Below, piece by piece: positions 30,887 through 43,208 of a stretch of 64,000 nucleotides of DNA. The position numbers and the translations under genes are program-made. The notes under the pieces were generated by a model. It made no database searches, was not told the origin of the DNA, and saw nothing but the letters and a program-made list of their open reading frames with translations. Origin of the DNA: Corynebacterium callunae DSM 20147 (GTDB lineage Bacteria; Actinomycetota; Actinomycetes; Mycobacteriales; Mycobacteriaceae); contig NC_020506.1 in the NCBI RefSeq assembly GCF_000344785.1, positions 2,418,001 through 2,482,000 of the forward strand. The letters run 5' to 3'. Each line of letters starts with the position of its first letter. Within the stretch, counting starts at the first letter, position 1.

Positions 30887-31495
30887 TTAGGCCTCGGGAG
30901 CTGGGTAAACCTTGAGTTCACCGGGTAGAATTTTCCAGCCTAAAGAGGCTTCAAGCGGGCCGTCCGCACCATAGCGTTCCAGGCTAAAGAGCCTATTTCC
31001 ACCAGCTTCGGCCATATCCCAGTATTCATACTCGCCAGAGTCCGCGAGACCGGTGGTGCCTTCGGAGGTGAAAGTGCCCATACCAGATTCGGTTTTGCGA
31101 TAACGCACGCCTTCGACAGTAACTTCGCGCTCGGGTGTGACATCGAGGTCGGGACGGGAAATCCACCAACCCAGTTTCAGCTGGCCTTCGTCATATTCCA
31201 CGCTGAGATATTCGCTGCCCTTGCCACCATCAAGCAGGTATTCGTGCCAAATATATTGGCCTTGACGCAATTGGATCGCACCGCGGCAGACATAGTCCAC
31301 CGCACCATAGGTGATGATCGCGCCGGGTCCCAGTATGCGGGCATTAAAATCCGCAGAGCCATCCGCAAATTTCAGAGGATCTTGGCGCTGCCGGGGTTGT
31401 TGAGGTTCGCTCTTCTTTTTCTTCTCAGCCAGGTACAAAAAGATCACTGCACCGATGACCAGGATTACTGCGAGGATCAGCCAGGTGATATTCAT
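30887..31495 (-). CDS. DUF4178 protein with N-terminal membrane anchor
   Basis: One transmembrane segment (about 4-24) precedes a basic stretch (EKKKKSEPQQPRQRQ) and a soluble domain with the DUF4178 pattern: GAIITYGAVDYVCRGAIQL, YIWHEYLLDGGKGSEYLSVE and a late EYWDMAE. The domain is therefore probably cytoplasmic. It is the first gene of the five-gene operon ending in the spermidine-synthase-like gene. Function is unknown. Confidence 0.78.
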   Translation of the reverse strand: MNITWLILAVILVIGAVIFLYLAEKKKKSEPQQPRQRQDPLKFADGSADFNARILGPGAIITYGAVDYVCRGAIQLRQGQYIWHEYLLDGGKGSEYLSVEYDEGQLKLGWWISRPDLDVTPEREVTVEGVRYRKTESGMGTFTSEGTTGLADSGEYEYWDMAEAGGNRLFSLERYGADGPLEASLGWKILPGELKVYPAPEA

Positions 31496-31533
31496 TTAAA
31501 ACTCCAGGTTGGTTGAGTTCTTTCACATCTACC

Positions 31534-32412
31534 CTACCTGGGAGTCCGCATCAAGCGAGCGATATGGAGGCTGAGATACACCACCTCATCATCAGAACAA
31601 TTGGTATCTAATTCCATTTGCAGCATCATGATCACTTTTCCCGCAATGTTATAAGCCACCGGATATTCATCAGCCACCTTGGTGGACAGACTCAACATGG
31701 CATCCTCCACCTGATGTGGATCGCGTCCCCTGCCAATCATTCTTTGCAGGAGATACCGCAGGTGAGTCACAAAACGGGCGGCAGCGGTGGAATCTCGATC
31801 AATCTCATGGTTCGGCAAAGCGGTTTCAATGACATCAAAAACCTGGGAAAGCAGACTGGTTAATTGCGCCGTACGCGTCATGGTGTTCTGTGCTGAGTTT
31901 TGCGCAAATTGGGCATTAACAATATGCAATGCCAAAGAGATAGCTTCTTCCTCAGGCAGGGACACCCCCGCAGCTTTTCTAATGTGCCCTAGAGCTTTAA
32001 GTCCAAAGGAATACTCCCGTGGATAAAACTGGCTAACCTCCCAGCGCAGCGGATTAGGCATTCTAATTCCCTGCGCTGCTCGATCAATGGAGAATCGAAT
32101 ATGGTCAGCCATGGCAATAACAGTGGAATCGGGAATCTCCACATCACACATAAACTGTGCATTTTCAGCCAGCTCGCGAGCCAGTGCGATGATTTCTGGG
32201 TTTAGCTCCGCGATTAATCGTGCGAGGTGTTCTGGTGGTTGTAAGCCTCCCGCGCGAAAATGCTCCTGCACAGCACTTTCTTGCACGGCTGCGCCAGCTG
32301 CTCGACCAAAGCCAATGCCTCGGCCGAGCAGCACTGCGCGATCGGCACCTCTTTCGGCGAGGACCACATTGTTGTTGAAGACCTGCACGATCTTCCAGGC
32401 TGTTGTTGTCAC
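31534..32412 (-). CDS. bglG: BglG/LicT-type transcriptional antiterminator
   Basis: An N-terminal CAT RNA-binding domain (IVQVFNNNVVLAERG, GRGIGFGR) is followed by two PTS regulation domains with their conserved His residues (MADHIRFSID, LALHIVNAQ, LPNHEID, LSLHIARL). It binds the RAT element in the bglF leader and prevents termination; the bglF PTS permease would phosphorylate and silence it when no beta-glucoside is present, and HPr may activate it. It starts at a GTG and lies eight bases after bglA, as in the C. glutamicum R bglF-bglA-bglG operon. Confidence 0.93.
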   Translation of the reverse strand: MTTTAWKIVQVFNNNVVLAERGADRAVLLGRGIGFGRAAGAAVQESAVQEHFRAGGLQPPEHLARLIAELNPEIIALARELAENAQFMCDVEIPDSTVIAMADHIRFSIDRAAQGIRMPNPLRWEVSQFYPREYSFGLKALGHIRKAAGVSLPEEEAISLALHIVNAQFAQNSAQNTMTRTAQLTSLLSQVFDVIETALPNHEIDRDSTAAARFVTHLRYLLQRMIGRGRDPHQVEDAMLSLSTKVADEYPVAYNIAGKVIMMLQMELDTNCSDDEVVYLSLHIARLMRTPR

Positions 32413-32420
32413 GGCTCTAA

Positions 32421-35916
<3,496 letters not shown>

Positions 35917-35968
35917 TCACCTCTCTTTAAAAGGAATTGGGGCGCCTTCAGGTCTTCTAGAAATGCAA

Positions 35969-36066
35969 AAAACCTGACCTCTCCACGCGGTTGGCGTGCC
36001 AGAGGTCAGGCAAATCAACTGCAAAGAGAGGCCAGGTTTTGCTTCCTGTGATCGGAATAACAACCC
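35969..36066 (-). promoter_or_regulatory. RAT antiterminator and overlapping terminator in the bglF leader
   Basis: On the minus strand the RAT element (36066 to 36032) reads GGGTTGTTATTCCGATCACA then GGAAGCAAAACCTGG, very close to the LicT/BglG target GGATTGTTACTG...CAGGCAAAACCT. Its 3' end AAAACCTGGCCTCTC can pair with GAGAGGTCAGGTTTT further on, and a shorter stem AGAGGTCAGG with CCTGACCTCT (36001-36010, 35973-35982) ends in a run of six T. RAT and terminator therefore exclude each other. Confidence 0.88.
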
Positions 36067-36138
36067 TGACTTGAATGTTGTTTGTATTACTTGATTTAGA
36101 CCTTAGGGGAAAGTATCCGGATTTAGCAAGATTTTCGA

Positions 36139-36154
36139 GTGAAATTATTTTCAC
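36139..36154. promoter_or_regulatory. Perfect inverted repeat GTGAAA-TTAT-TTTCAC
   Basis: Six-base arms with a four-base spacer lie in the bglF/rhodanese divergent region. It looks like an operator; the regulator is unknown. The spacer is too wide for the GlxR consensus. Confidence 0.4.
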
Positions 36155-36256
36155 ATCACACATTCCGCCCGCTAAAGCCCCCTTTCCCCACATCCCCTCC
36201 CGGGTATGACTATCCTCGAGAACACATAAATATCCAATTTTTAAGGAGTACTGCAC

Positions 36257-36547
36257 ATGCAGGAAGTAACTGTTAATGAAGTTCCAGAAGGCGTTCAGCT
36301 GATTGACGTTCGCGAAGCTGACGAATACGCCGAGGTTCGCGCTAAGGGTGCTATCAGCATTCCAATGAGCGAGATCGTCGGACGCGTTGATGAGATCGAT
36401 CAGGATCGCGATATTTACCTCATCTGCAAGGCTGGCGGTCGTTCCCAGAAGGTTGGCGAATACCTCGAGCAGCGTGGCATTGACGTTATTAACGTTCTTG
36501 GTGGCACCGATGGCTGGATTGCAGCAGGTCTGCCTACTGAAAAGTAG
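36257..36547 (+). CDS. Single-domain rhodanese-like protein
   Basis: A 96-residue single rhodanese domain with VQLIDVREADEYA at the start and the active Cys loop LICKAGGRSQKV. It can carry persulfide sulfur, but the physiological acceptor is unknown. AAGGAG lies nine bases before the ATG. It has its own terminator and stands alone. Confidence 0.92.
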   Translation: MQEVTVNEVPEGVQLIDVREADEYAEVRAKGAISIPMSEIVGRVDEIDQDRDIYLICKAGGRSQKVGEYLEQRGIDVINVLGGTDGWIAAGLPTEK

Positions 36548-36566
36548 GAGCTTTAAAGCCCTGAAG

Positions 36567-36599
36567 GAACCTCGAGCATCTTTTGGTGCCTCGAGGTTC
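36567..36599 (+). terminator. Terminator after the rhodanese gene
   Basis: GAACCTCGAG pairs with CTCGAGGTTC around a 13-base loop, followed by TTTTCTTTT. Confidence 0.85.
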
Positions 36600-36713
36600 T
36601 TTTCTTTTCATCAATGCCATCATCTGCATAAATAGCTCATTATCAGTCGTTTTAAAATAATTGGTTCCCCCAATGATTCGCGAAATCCTATATTTGGAAT
36701 TACTCTGGTAGGC

Positions 36714-37160
36714 ATGGCTACGCACCCAGACATCCCCACTGAGTTGCTCGAATCCCCCAGCTACCAACTCGAACGCCTGAGAAGGCGAACCCGCGATCAT
36801 GTGGAGAGCCAATTGTCCTCCCATGAAACCACCATGCGGGAGTACTGGACTTTGACGTGCCTCGTACATTCAGATGCAGCAAGCCAATCAGCTCTCTGTG
36901 AGCTCTTGGCCATCGATGCATCTGACATGGTCAGACTCGTTGATTCCCTCGAGAAGCGTGGCTGGGCAAAACGCGAACGTGATCCTAAAGATCGCCGCCG
37001 TCAGATTGTTACATCAACGAAGAAAGGCCGAAATGCCCAAGCTGAGCTTCACAAAGTGGTGCTCGAAGCTGAGGATGTTGCCCTTGATGAATCCACATCA
37101 AAACAACTTAAGCACCTTCGTAAACTGGCGGCCGCAATTATTTCCACTGAAGAGGACTGA
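36714..37160 (+). CDS. MarR family regulator
   Basis: A 148-residue winged-helix protein. The recognition helix and wing are in DMVRLVDSLEKRGWAKRERDPKDRRRQIV, the MarR signature; helices on both sides form the dimer interface. It ends eight bases before the large peptide synthetase gene and is very likely its transcriptional partner. A 5-5-5 inverted repeat ATTGG-TTCCC-CCAAT at 36660-36674 upstream is a candidate autoregulatory operator. Confidence 0.9.
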   Translation: MATHPDIPTELLESPSYQLERLRRRTRDHVESQLSSHETTMREYWTLTCLVHSDAASQSALCELLAIDASDMVRLVDSLEKRGWAKRERDPKDRRRQIVTSTKKGRNAQAELHKVVLEAEDVALDESTSKQLKHLRKLAAAIISTEED

Positions 37161-37168
37161 TTTTCAAC

Positions 37169-40100
37169 GTGGCTTTGAGCAGTGTTCCAGCCCAGTTCCT
37201 TAGGTCCGCAGAGGCACCGCCAAAGCGCACGCTATGGGACATCCTTGTCCAAGTTGCATCCACCTACCCCGAAGCAGCGGCGATTGATGACGGGCAAATC
37301 ATCACCTATGCCGAACTTATTGAAGAGGTAACCGCCCTCGCAGATTCCATGCATGCCCAAGGCATTCGCCGGGGGGACCGCATTGGTATCCGCATGCCTT
37401 CTGGCTCCAAGGATCTCTACATCTCAATTTTGGCTACTTTGGCGGCAGGTGCTGCCTATGTTCCAGTTGATGCCGATGATCCTGATGAACGTGCTGAAAT
37501 GGTTTTTGGGGAAGCCAATATCAATGCCGTTTTTGATGCGTCTGGTTTCCGCATTCTGCGCGCTACTCCCGGTGGTGATACCCGCCGTCCGCGCTTGGAT
37601 GACACCGCCTGGATCATCTTCACCTCCGGTTCCACCGGCAAGCCCAAGGGTGTCGCGGTATCTCACCGTTCAGCAGCAGCCTTTGTTGATGCTGAAGCAC
37701 AGATGTTCCTGGTTAATCACCCTTCTGGCCCGCTGGGGCCAGAAGACCGCGTTTTGGCTGGCCTTTCTGTAGCTTTTGATGCTTCCTGTGAGGAAATGTG
37801 GCTGGCCTGGGGACATGGCGCTTGTTTGGTTCCTGCGCCACGTTCACTGGTGCGTTCTGGCATGGACCTTGGCCCATGGTTGATTCGCCGCGATATTTCG
37901 GTCGTTTCCACTGTTCCTACCTTGGCGGGACTGTGGCCTGCAGAGGCTCTTTCACAGGTCCGTCTGCTTATTGTCGGCGGCGAAGCTTGTTCCCAGGAAC
38001 TCGTCGAACGCCTATCCACTCCTGATCGTGAAGTCTGGAATACTTATGGCCCTACCGAGGCTACGGTGGTAGCTTGTGCAACCCAGCTCCATGCGGGTCA
38101 GCCAGTAGGCATTGGTTTGCCACTAGCTGGCTGGGACCTCATTGTGGTTGATGAGGCTGGAAATCCAGTAGAGGTTGGCCAAGTTGGTGAGCTTGTCATT
38201 GGTGGCGTGGGCTTGGCCCGTTATTTGGATCCTGAAAAAGATGCCGAAAAATACGCTCCCCTCCCTTCTGCCGGCTGGCACCGTGCTTATCGTTCCGGCG
38301 ACCATGTGCGCCTGGAAGAAGATGGGCTTTACTTTGTAGGCCGTGTTGACGATCAGGTAAAAATCGGCGGACGCCGCATTGAGCTTGGCGAAGTTGATGC
38401 CAATGTGGCAGCCCTGCCAAATGTGCGTTCCTCTGCAGTGATTGTGCAAACCACTGGTGCTGATCAAAAAGTGCTGGTTGCTTATGTTTCTTTGCAGGAT
38501 GCAGCGGTAGGTTTTGATCAAGAAGAAGCCCAAGCACGCCTGGCAGATTCCATGCCAGCAGCGTTGGTGCCCCGTATTCATGTGATGGATGAGCTACCGG
38601 TTACTACCTCCGGCAAAGTTGATAAGAAGTCTTTGCCGTGGCCACTTCCTGGCACTGCTGTTGAAGCCAATGACCTTAACTCCACCGAAACCTGGCTTGC
38701 TCAGATGTGGGTGGATATTTTGGGCACCTCAGTGGCGGATAAGGATGCGGACTTCTTTAGCTTGGGCGGAACTTCCCTGGCAGCGGCTACTTTGGTGGGC
38801 CGTGTTCGCGAGAAGGTACCAACCGTTGCAGTACGAGATCTCTATGATCATCCCCGCTTGGAAAAGCTGGCGGAACGGGTGGAAACCATTGCCACTGATA
38901 CCGGAGTTTCCCTCGAAAAGCCGAAACAAGTAAAGCAACGCGTCGTAAAGCCTGTTTCTTTAGGCACCCGCATTGCTCAAACCATTATCCAAGTTCCAAT
39001 TATGACGCTGCAGGCAGCGCAATGGATCGCCTGGTTGCTTTTGGGCAACAACATCATGTCAGCTCTTGGTTTTGAGTGGGCACAGCCTGTTCCATGGCTG
39101 TGGGTTATTGGCATGATCGTCATTTTTGCAACACCCGTCGGCAGGCTCCCTATTGGTGGTTGGGGTGCGCGCATCCTAACAGCGGGGCTTAAGCCCGGCA
39201 ATTATAAGCGCGGCGGTTTTAACCACCTGCGCATCTGGACTGCTGAGCGCTTGGCTGATGCCTCGGGTTCCCGCAATATTTCCGGCGCGACCTGGGTGAA
39301 CTATTTTGCGCGTTCCCTGGGCGTAAAAATGGGCAAGGGTGTGGATTTACACTCCCTGCCACCGGTAACTGGCATGTTGACTTTGGGCTCCAATGTGTCC
39401 ATTGAACAAGAAGTTGACCTGCGCGGATATTGGATTGACGGCGATATTTTGCGCGTCGGCCCCATCGAGGTCAAAGATAATGCCCGCATCGGCGCACGTT
39501 CAACGCTGCTACCCGGCACTGTCATTGGCAAGGGCGCACACCTGGAGCCAGGTTCCACAGTTACTGGTGATAAAAACATTAAACCGGGTTCGCGCTGGGC
39601 TGGTTCGCCGGCGCAAAAGGTAGGCCGTGCCAAGCACAGCTTCCCTGATACCCATCCCCCACGTCGCAGCCGCTGGGTTCCAATCTTTGGCGCAACCTCC
39701 ATCGTATTGTCCTTGCTGCCACTAATTGCGTTGGGCGCAGGTGCTGCCTTTACCCTGTGGCTGGCTTATCTTGGCCCATTTAACCTGGCCATAGGCGTAT
39801 TGGTTTTTGCCACCCTCGGCGCATTGGTAGCCTTTGCAACCTACACCATCATGATCTGGATTTTGGTGCGTGTACTGTCCATTGGAATTAAGGGCGGAAT
39901 TACGCCAGTGCGTTCCCGTTTGGGCTGGCAGGTGTGGGCGGTAGAACGTCTGATGGATGATGCTCGCACTTACCTCTTCCCGCTTTATGCCTCCCAGCTC
40001 ACTCCTTTATGGTTCCGGAGCTTGGGCGCCAAGATCGGCAAGGATGTAGAGATCTCTACCGCGGTGATGGTGCCTAAACTGGCGGATATCCGCGAGGGCG

Positions 40101-41050
40101 CATTCCTGGCCGATGACACCCTCATCGGCGGTTATGAACTGGGCAATGGTTGGCTGCTCACCGGTGAAACCCGCATTGGTAAACGATCCTTCTTGGGCAA
40201 CTCCGGCATTGCCGGTCCAGAGCGCAAACTGGGCAAAAACTCCCTGGTTGCAGTGCTCTCCTCCACTCCTAAAAAGGCGAAGGCCAGCTCCAACTGGTGG
40301 GGTTCACCTCCAGAGCGGATGCGTCGTGTCACCGTGGAAGTCGGCGAAGGCGAATCCAAGACCTATAACCCTGGCATTGGCGTGAAGATCGCCCGCGGCA
40401 TTGTGGAAACTGCACGTTTGCTCGCACCGATGGTTTCTGGTGTGCTGGCTGCGCTAACCCTGTTGACCTTGCAGTTCCTGCTCACCACCTTCAACTGGTG
40501 GATTGCTTGGCTGGCTGGTGGCATCGTGCTGATGGCAGTGGGTATTCAGGCCATGGCCATTACGGTGATTATGAAGTGGCTCTGCGTGGGTCGCCATAAA
40601 ACTGCAGATCACCCGTTGTGGAGCCCCTTTGTCTGGCTTAATGAGCTACAAGATGCCTTTGTGGAATCGGTGGCAGGCCCGTGGTTCCTGGTTCCCAACT
40701 TGGGCACCGGCATGTTGAACTTTGGCTTGCAGGCCCTCGGTGCGCACATCGGCCGTGGCGCTTGGGTGGAGTCTTATTGGTTCCCCGAAACTGACCTTTG
40801 TTATGTCGGTCCGGGTGCCACCGTAGGTCCTGGCGTGGTTGTGCAGACCCACCTCTTCCAGGACCGCGTGATGAGCTTGGATACTGTAACCATCGCGGCA
40901 GGCGCTACTTTGGCAGACCATTCTGTGGCGCTGCCTGCAGCTTTTATCGATACCTCGGCCACTATCGGCCCAGGTTCCCTGGTCATGCGCGGCGATCGAG
41001 TTCCTGCGCACACCAGGTGGCAGGGCAATCCGATTGAGCCCTGGCTTTAA
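37169..41050 (+). CDS. Pls/PosA-type membrane non-ribosomal peptide synthetase
   Basis: The 1293-residue protein starts with an adenylation domain (about 20-490; core motifs IIFTSGSTGKPKGVAVSHR, NTYGPTEATV, YRSGDHVRLEEDG and a final GKVDKK) and a carrier domain with the phosphopantetheine Ser in FFSLGGTSLAAA (about 534). After residue 600 come three blocks of paired membrane segments alternating with three soluble blocks that contain left-handed beta-helix-like repeats (for example IEVKDNARIGARSTLLPGT). There is no condensation or thioesterase domain. This is the layout of epsilon-poly-lysine synthetase and the TIGR02353 family, which make isopeptide-linked poly-amino acids. The adenylation motif FDASCEEMW has an acidic residue where a basic amino-acid substrate would be expected to contact, but the substrate is inference. 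It starts at a GTG. Confidence 0.88.
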   Translation: MALSSVPAQFLRSAEAPPKRTLWDILVQVASTYPEAAAIDDGQIITYAELIEEVTALADSMHAQGIRRGDRIGIRMPSGSKDLYISILATLAAGAAYVPVDADDPDERAEMVFGEANINAVFDASGFRILRATPGGDTRRPRLDDTAWIIFTSGSTGKPKGVAVSHRSAAAFVDAEAQMFLVNHPSGPLGPEDRVLAGLSVAFDASCEEMWLAWGHGACLVPAPRSLVRSGMDLGPWLIRRDISVVSTVPTLAGLWPAEALSQVRLLIVGGEACSQELVERLSTPDREVWNTYGPTEATVVACATQLHAGQPVGIGLPLAGWDLIVVDEAGNPVEVGQVGELVIGGVGLARYLDPEKDAEKYAPLPSAGWHRAYRSGDHVRLEEDGLYFVGRVDDQVKIGGRRIELGEVDANVAALPNVRSSAVIVQTTGADQKVLVAYVSLQDAAVGFDQEEAQARLADSMPAALVPRIHVMDELPVTTSGKVDKKSLPWPLPGTAVEANDLNSTETWLAQMWVDILGTSVADKDADFFSLGGTSLAAATLVGRVREKVPTVAVRDLYDHPRLEKLAERVETIATDTGVSLEKPKQVKQRVVKPVSLGTRIAQTIIQVPIMTLQAAQWIAWLLLGNNIMSALGFEWAQPVPWLWVIGMIVIFATPVGRLPIGGWGARILTAGLKPGNYKRGGFNHLRIWTAERLADASGSRNISGATWVNYFARSLGVKMGKGVDLHSLPPVTGMLTLGSNVSIEQEVDLRGYWIDGDILRVGPIEVKDNARIGARSTLLPGTVIGKGAHLEPGSTVTGDKNIKPGSRWAGSPAQKVGRAKHSFPDTHPPRRSRWVPIFGATSIVLSLLPLIALGAGAAFTLWLAYLGPFNLAIGVLVFATLGALVAFATYTIMIWILVRVLSIGIKGGITPVRSRLGWQVWAVERLMDDARTYLFPLYASQLTPLWFRSLGAKIGKDVEISTAVMVPKLADIREGAFLADDTLIGGYELGNGWLLTGETRIGKRSFLGNSGIAGPERKLGKNSLVAVLSSTPKKAKASSNWWGSPPERMRRVTVEVGEGESKTYNPGIGVKIARGIVETARLLAPMVSGVLAALTLLTLQFLLTTFNWWIAWLAGGIVLMAVGIQAMAITVIMKWLCVGRHKTADHPLWSPFVWLNELQDAFVESVAGPWFLVPNLGTGMLNFGLQALGAHIGRGAWVESYWFPETDLCYVGPGATVGPGVVVQTHLFQDRVMSLDTVTIAAGATLADHSVALPAAFIDTSATIGPGSLVMRGDRVPAHTRWQGNPIEPWL

Positions 41051-41072
41051 AACCACGCTTTTCGGCGCCCAC

Positions 41073-41107
41073 CTCGGCCACGTTGCATCTTGTGCAGCGT
41101 GGCCGAG
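41073..41107. terminator. Terminator between the synthetase and the PucR-type gene
   Basis: CTCGGCCACG and CGTGGCCGAG form a 10-base stem around a 15-base loop, followed by TTCTTTT. The flanking genes converge. Confidence 0.82.
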
Positions 41108-41112
41108 TTCTT

Positions 41113-42357
41113 TTATTGAGCCGGGCGCAAAACCTCAGATCCAAACCAATGGGCCAATTCTAAGGCGGTCCGGAGATCGGTAGCGGTGGAATTATCCTTG
41201 CCCACCACCTCACGGAATTTATCCAAACGGTACTTCACGGTATTGCGGTGGGCCACCATTTCGGTAGCAGCACCAGCAATTCCATGCCGGAGGAAACTAC
41301 GTGCTGTGGCTCGAATGACGGAGCTATATTCATCGTCTTTAGCTAGCTCGCCGAGGGTAACCTCCACAATTTCACTGGCCAAAGGAATGCGGTCAACAAA
41401 GGCTGCAACCGTGAGTGCACCATCCATTCCCGCATCAATAAAGTTGCGATTTGAAGTGGTATTGCGCTCTGCCACCCTTCGCAAACGCTGCGCCATTTGA
41501 TGACTACTTCTAAAGCCAGCAACTCCTGTTGCGATCGGACCAATGGCTGCACTAACACCGGCTGGCAAAATTTCCTTGAGCGCAGCCTTTGCGATGATTG
41601 CCTCGCCACGACCCCCGCGATTATCCGCCACGGTTTCTGGTCGGCACCATACCCACAAGAGATTAGGCGAGCTAAACACCATCAATGGCTGGGCTTTAGC
41701 TCCAACTTCCGCAGAAATTTCCCGTGCTCCACGCAATAGGGTCTCTGAGTTTTGCGGGTTACCCGGCGCGCCCCATAACAAAAATGCCAATTGTGGACCT
41801 GCAAAAACATGCCCGCCGATGCTTTCCGAGGACTCGCGATCGCGCAGCACTCTTTGTACTTCTGCCAAGAGGCCTGGATCTCCCGGTACCTGCAGCCTGG
41901 CGACTTCTTCAGCAAATACCGCAGGTAACTGATCGGAACGCACATTGACACAACTATTTGTCATTACGCGCAGTTCCGAGAGAAACTTCATGAGTTCGTC
42001 AGAGTTGGAACCTACAAATAGGTCATTGGCAATATTGAGAAGCTGGAATTCCAAAATATTGTGCGCGCGGTGAAAGAGCATGATCAAAGTGGATAGTGGT
42101 TGGCCGCGCGCGGCCAGGGAGCGCGCCATTATGCGGATTTGAGGACCACTGCGAATTGCTCGTTTATCGCCTTCCATGGCAATAAAATCCCTAAATAATT
42201 CCACATTGCTCAGCGCACTATCACGCATCACTGAAGACATAGCAGGATTAACGAGCTCTGGCATCTCCCGCGATGCCTGAAGAACAATCTGATCAGCCAA
42301 TTCTTCGCCACGGCGGTTAAGTTCTTGGGTGAACTTCTTCCTATATTTTGGATCCAA
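41113..42357 (-). CDS. PucR/CdaR-type transcriptional regulator
   Basis: The 414-residue protein ends in the PucR-type helix-turn-helix (IAGAATEMVAHRNTVKYRLDKFREV), preceded by a GGDEF-related-like central region without diagnostic residues and an N-terminal helical domain. Such regulators often activate catabolic genes next to them. The neighbours upstream are a broken MpaB-type oxygenase gene and an oxygenase/aldehyde dehydrogenase set, which are the plausible targets. Its effector is unknown. Confidence 0.82.
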   Translation of the reverse strand: MDPKYRKKFTQELNRRGEELADQIVLQASREMPELVNPAMSSVMRDSALSNVELFRDFIAMEGDKRAIRSGPQIRIMARSLAARGQPLSTLIMLFHRAHNILEFQLLNIANDLFVGSNSDELMKFLSELRVMTNSCVNVRSDQLPAVFAEEVARLQVPGDPGLLAEVQRVLRDRESSESIGGHVFAGPQLAFLLWGAPGNPQNSETLLRGAREISAEVGAKAQPLMVFSSPNLLWVWCRPETVADNRGGRGEAIIAKAALKEILPAGVSAAIGPIATGVAGFRSSHQMAQRLRRVAERNTTSNRNFIDAGMDGALTVAAFVDRIPLASEIVEVTLGELAKDDEYSSVIRATARSFLRHGIAGAATEMVAHRNTVKYRLDKFREVVGKDNSTATDLRTALELAHWFGSEVLRPAQ

Positions 42358-42626
42358 CTCTCTTCCTCCCCACGCCTTTAACTATTGCTAATGACTTCTA
42401 TATTGCTTTGAGAAAATTGTAGTTTAAATCACTGTGCCTAATGCACAAAACTAGAGAGATGCTTACCTTCGACTTGGCCAAGAGAGCCTTTTTAAGTTCA
42501 CCTCCGAGAGAAAACTCGGTAACTTTCCAGCAATTAAGGAATATGTGACTTACATCTCCAGAAAAAGCCTTAGCAATGTAAAGCATGCCAGATATCTAAA
42601 GGGGTCCACATGGGACGAATCAGTAG
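42358..42626. other. Gene-free region before the MpaB pseudogene
   Basis: AT-rich sequence of about 270 bases between the PucR-type gene and the start of recognisable oxygenase sequence. I see no gene; it probably holds the PucR-type gene promoter and the lost 5' part of the pseudogene. Confidence 0.5.
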
Positions 42627-43042
42627 ATGGAAAGCCACACTTGGTACCTCTACTACGGAGTTGCGGAACCCAAAAATGTGCCAAAGAACTACAAAGAGTT
42701 CAAGACCTATATGGAAAGCTTCTTTGAAAATAAGCTCTACCACACCGAAACTGTGGAACGCTCCCGCATTGTGCAGCGCCTCGATATCGATCCACCAATC
42801 GCTGCCATCTCAACCTGGCTATGGCGTTCAATCCCCCACCCCTGGTGAACCTGTTGATTTGGGTTAACACCGCGCTCCTCCCAGAACAGATCCGAAGCCG
42901 TATTGGTTGGGAATGGACCAAGAAAGATCAGATCAAGTTTGTGATCTTCTCCCACACAGTGCGCTCTATCTTCTCGGTTCTGCCTCGCAAGGTACGCATG
43001 GTTGCCTTTGCAGACCGCGCATTTAAGCGCGCTGGCCGCTAA
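42627..43042 (+). pseudogene. Truncated, frameshifted MpaB/DUF2236 oxygenase gene
   Basis: One frame reads YYGVAEPKNVPKNYKEFKTY and on to DIDPPIAAISTWLWRSIPHP, then stops; a second frame starting in the same place continues VNLLIWVNTALLPEQIRSRI to FADRAFKRAGR. Joined, they give the C-terminal 135 or so residues of an MpaB/Lcp-type (DUF2236) protein. The break lies in a C-rich tract near 42830-42838. The N-terminal 200 residues that would include the haem region are gone. It is a different paralogue from the intact copy at 44977-46026, being only distantly similar. Confidence 0.72.
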
Positions 43043-43148
43043 ATAGCCCCAGAGCAGACCTTGAAGTCAGTATTTACTGGCCCCCAGGGCCTTTTTATTG
43101 CTTGTCGACGCAACGACGGTGGTCGACAAAGTTGCGGCTGATCATAAA

Positions 43149-43188
43149 AATAGGCGCCGGGAAGAGGATTCTCTTCCCGGCGCCTATT
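43149..43188. terminator. Bidirectional terminator after the MpaB pseudogene
   Basis: An 18-base perfect stem (AATAGGCGCCGGGAAGAG with its complement at 43171-43188) and a 4-base loop lie between converging genes. Just upstream at 43102-43129 are TTGTCGAC and GTCGACAA, 8-base inverted arms 12 bases apart. Confidence 0.9.
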
Positions 43189-43208
43189 TAGCTGCCTAGC
43201 TTTTTAGA

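Noticed and set aside
36139-36154. GlxR (CRP-type) site before bglF
   Set aside because: The half sites AGTGA and TCACA are eight bases apart instead of six, so it is listed only as an unassigned inverted repeat.
35957-36256. 99-codon minus-strand frame upstream of bglF
   Set aside because: It is the RAT/terminator leader; no ribosome site and no protein pattern.
42545-42727. 60-codon plus-strand frame before the oxygenase pseudogene
   Set aside because: It overlaps the better supported pseudogene frame and has no homology pattern.
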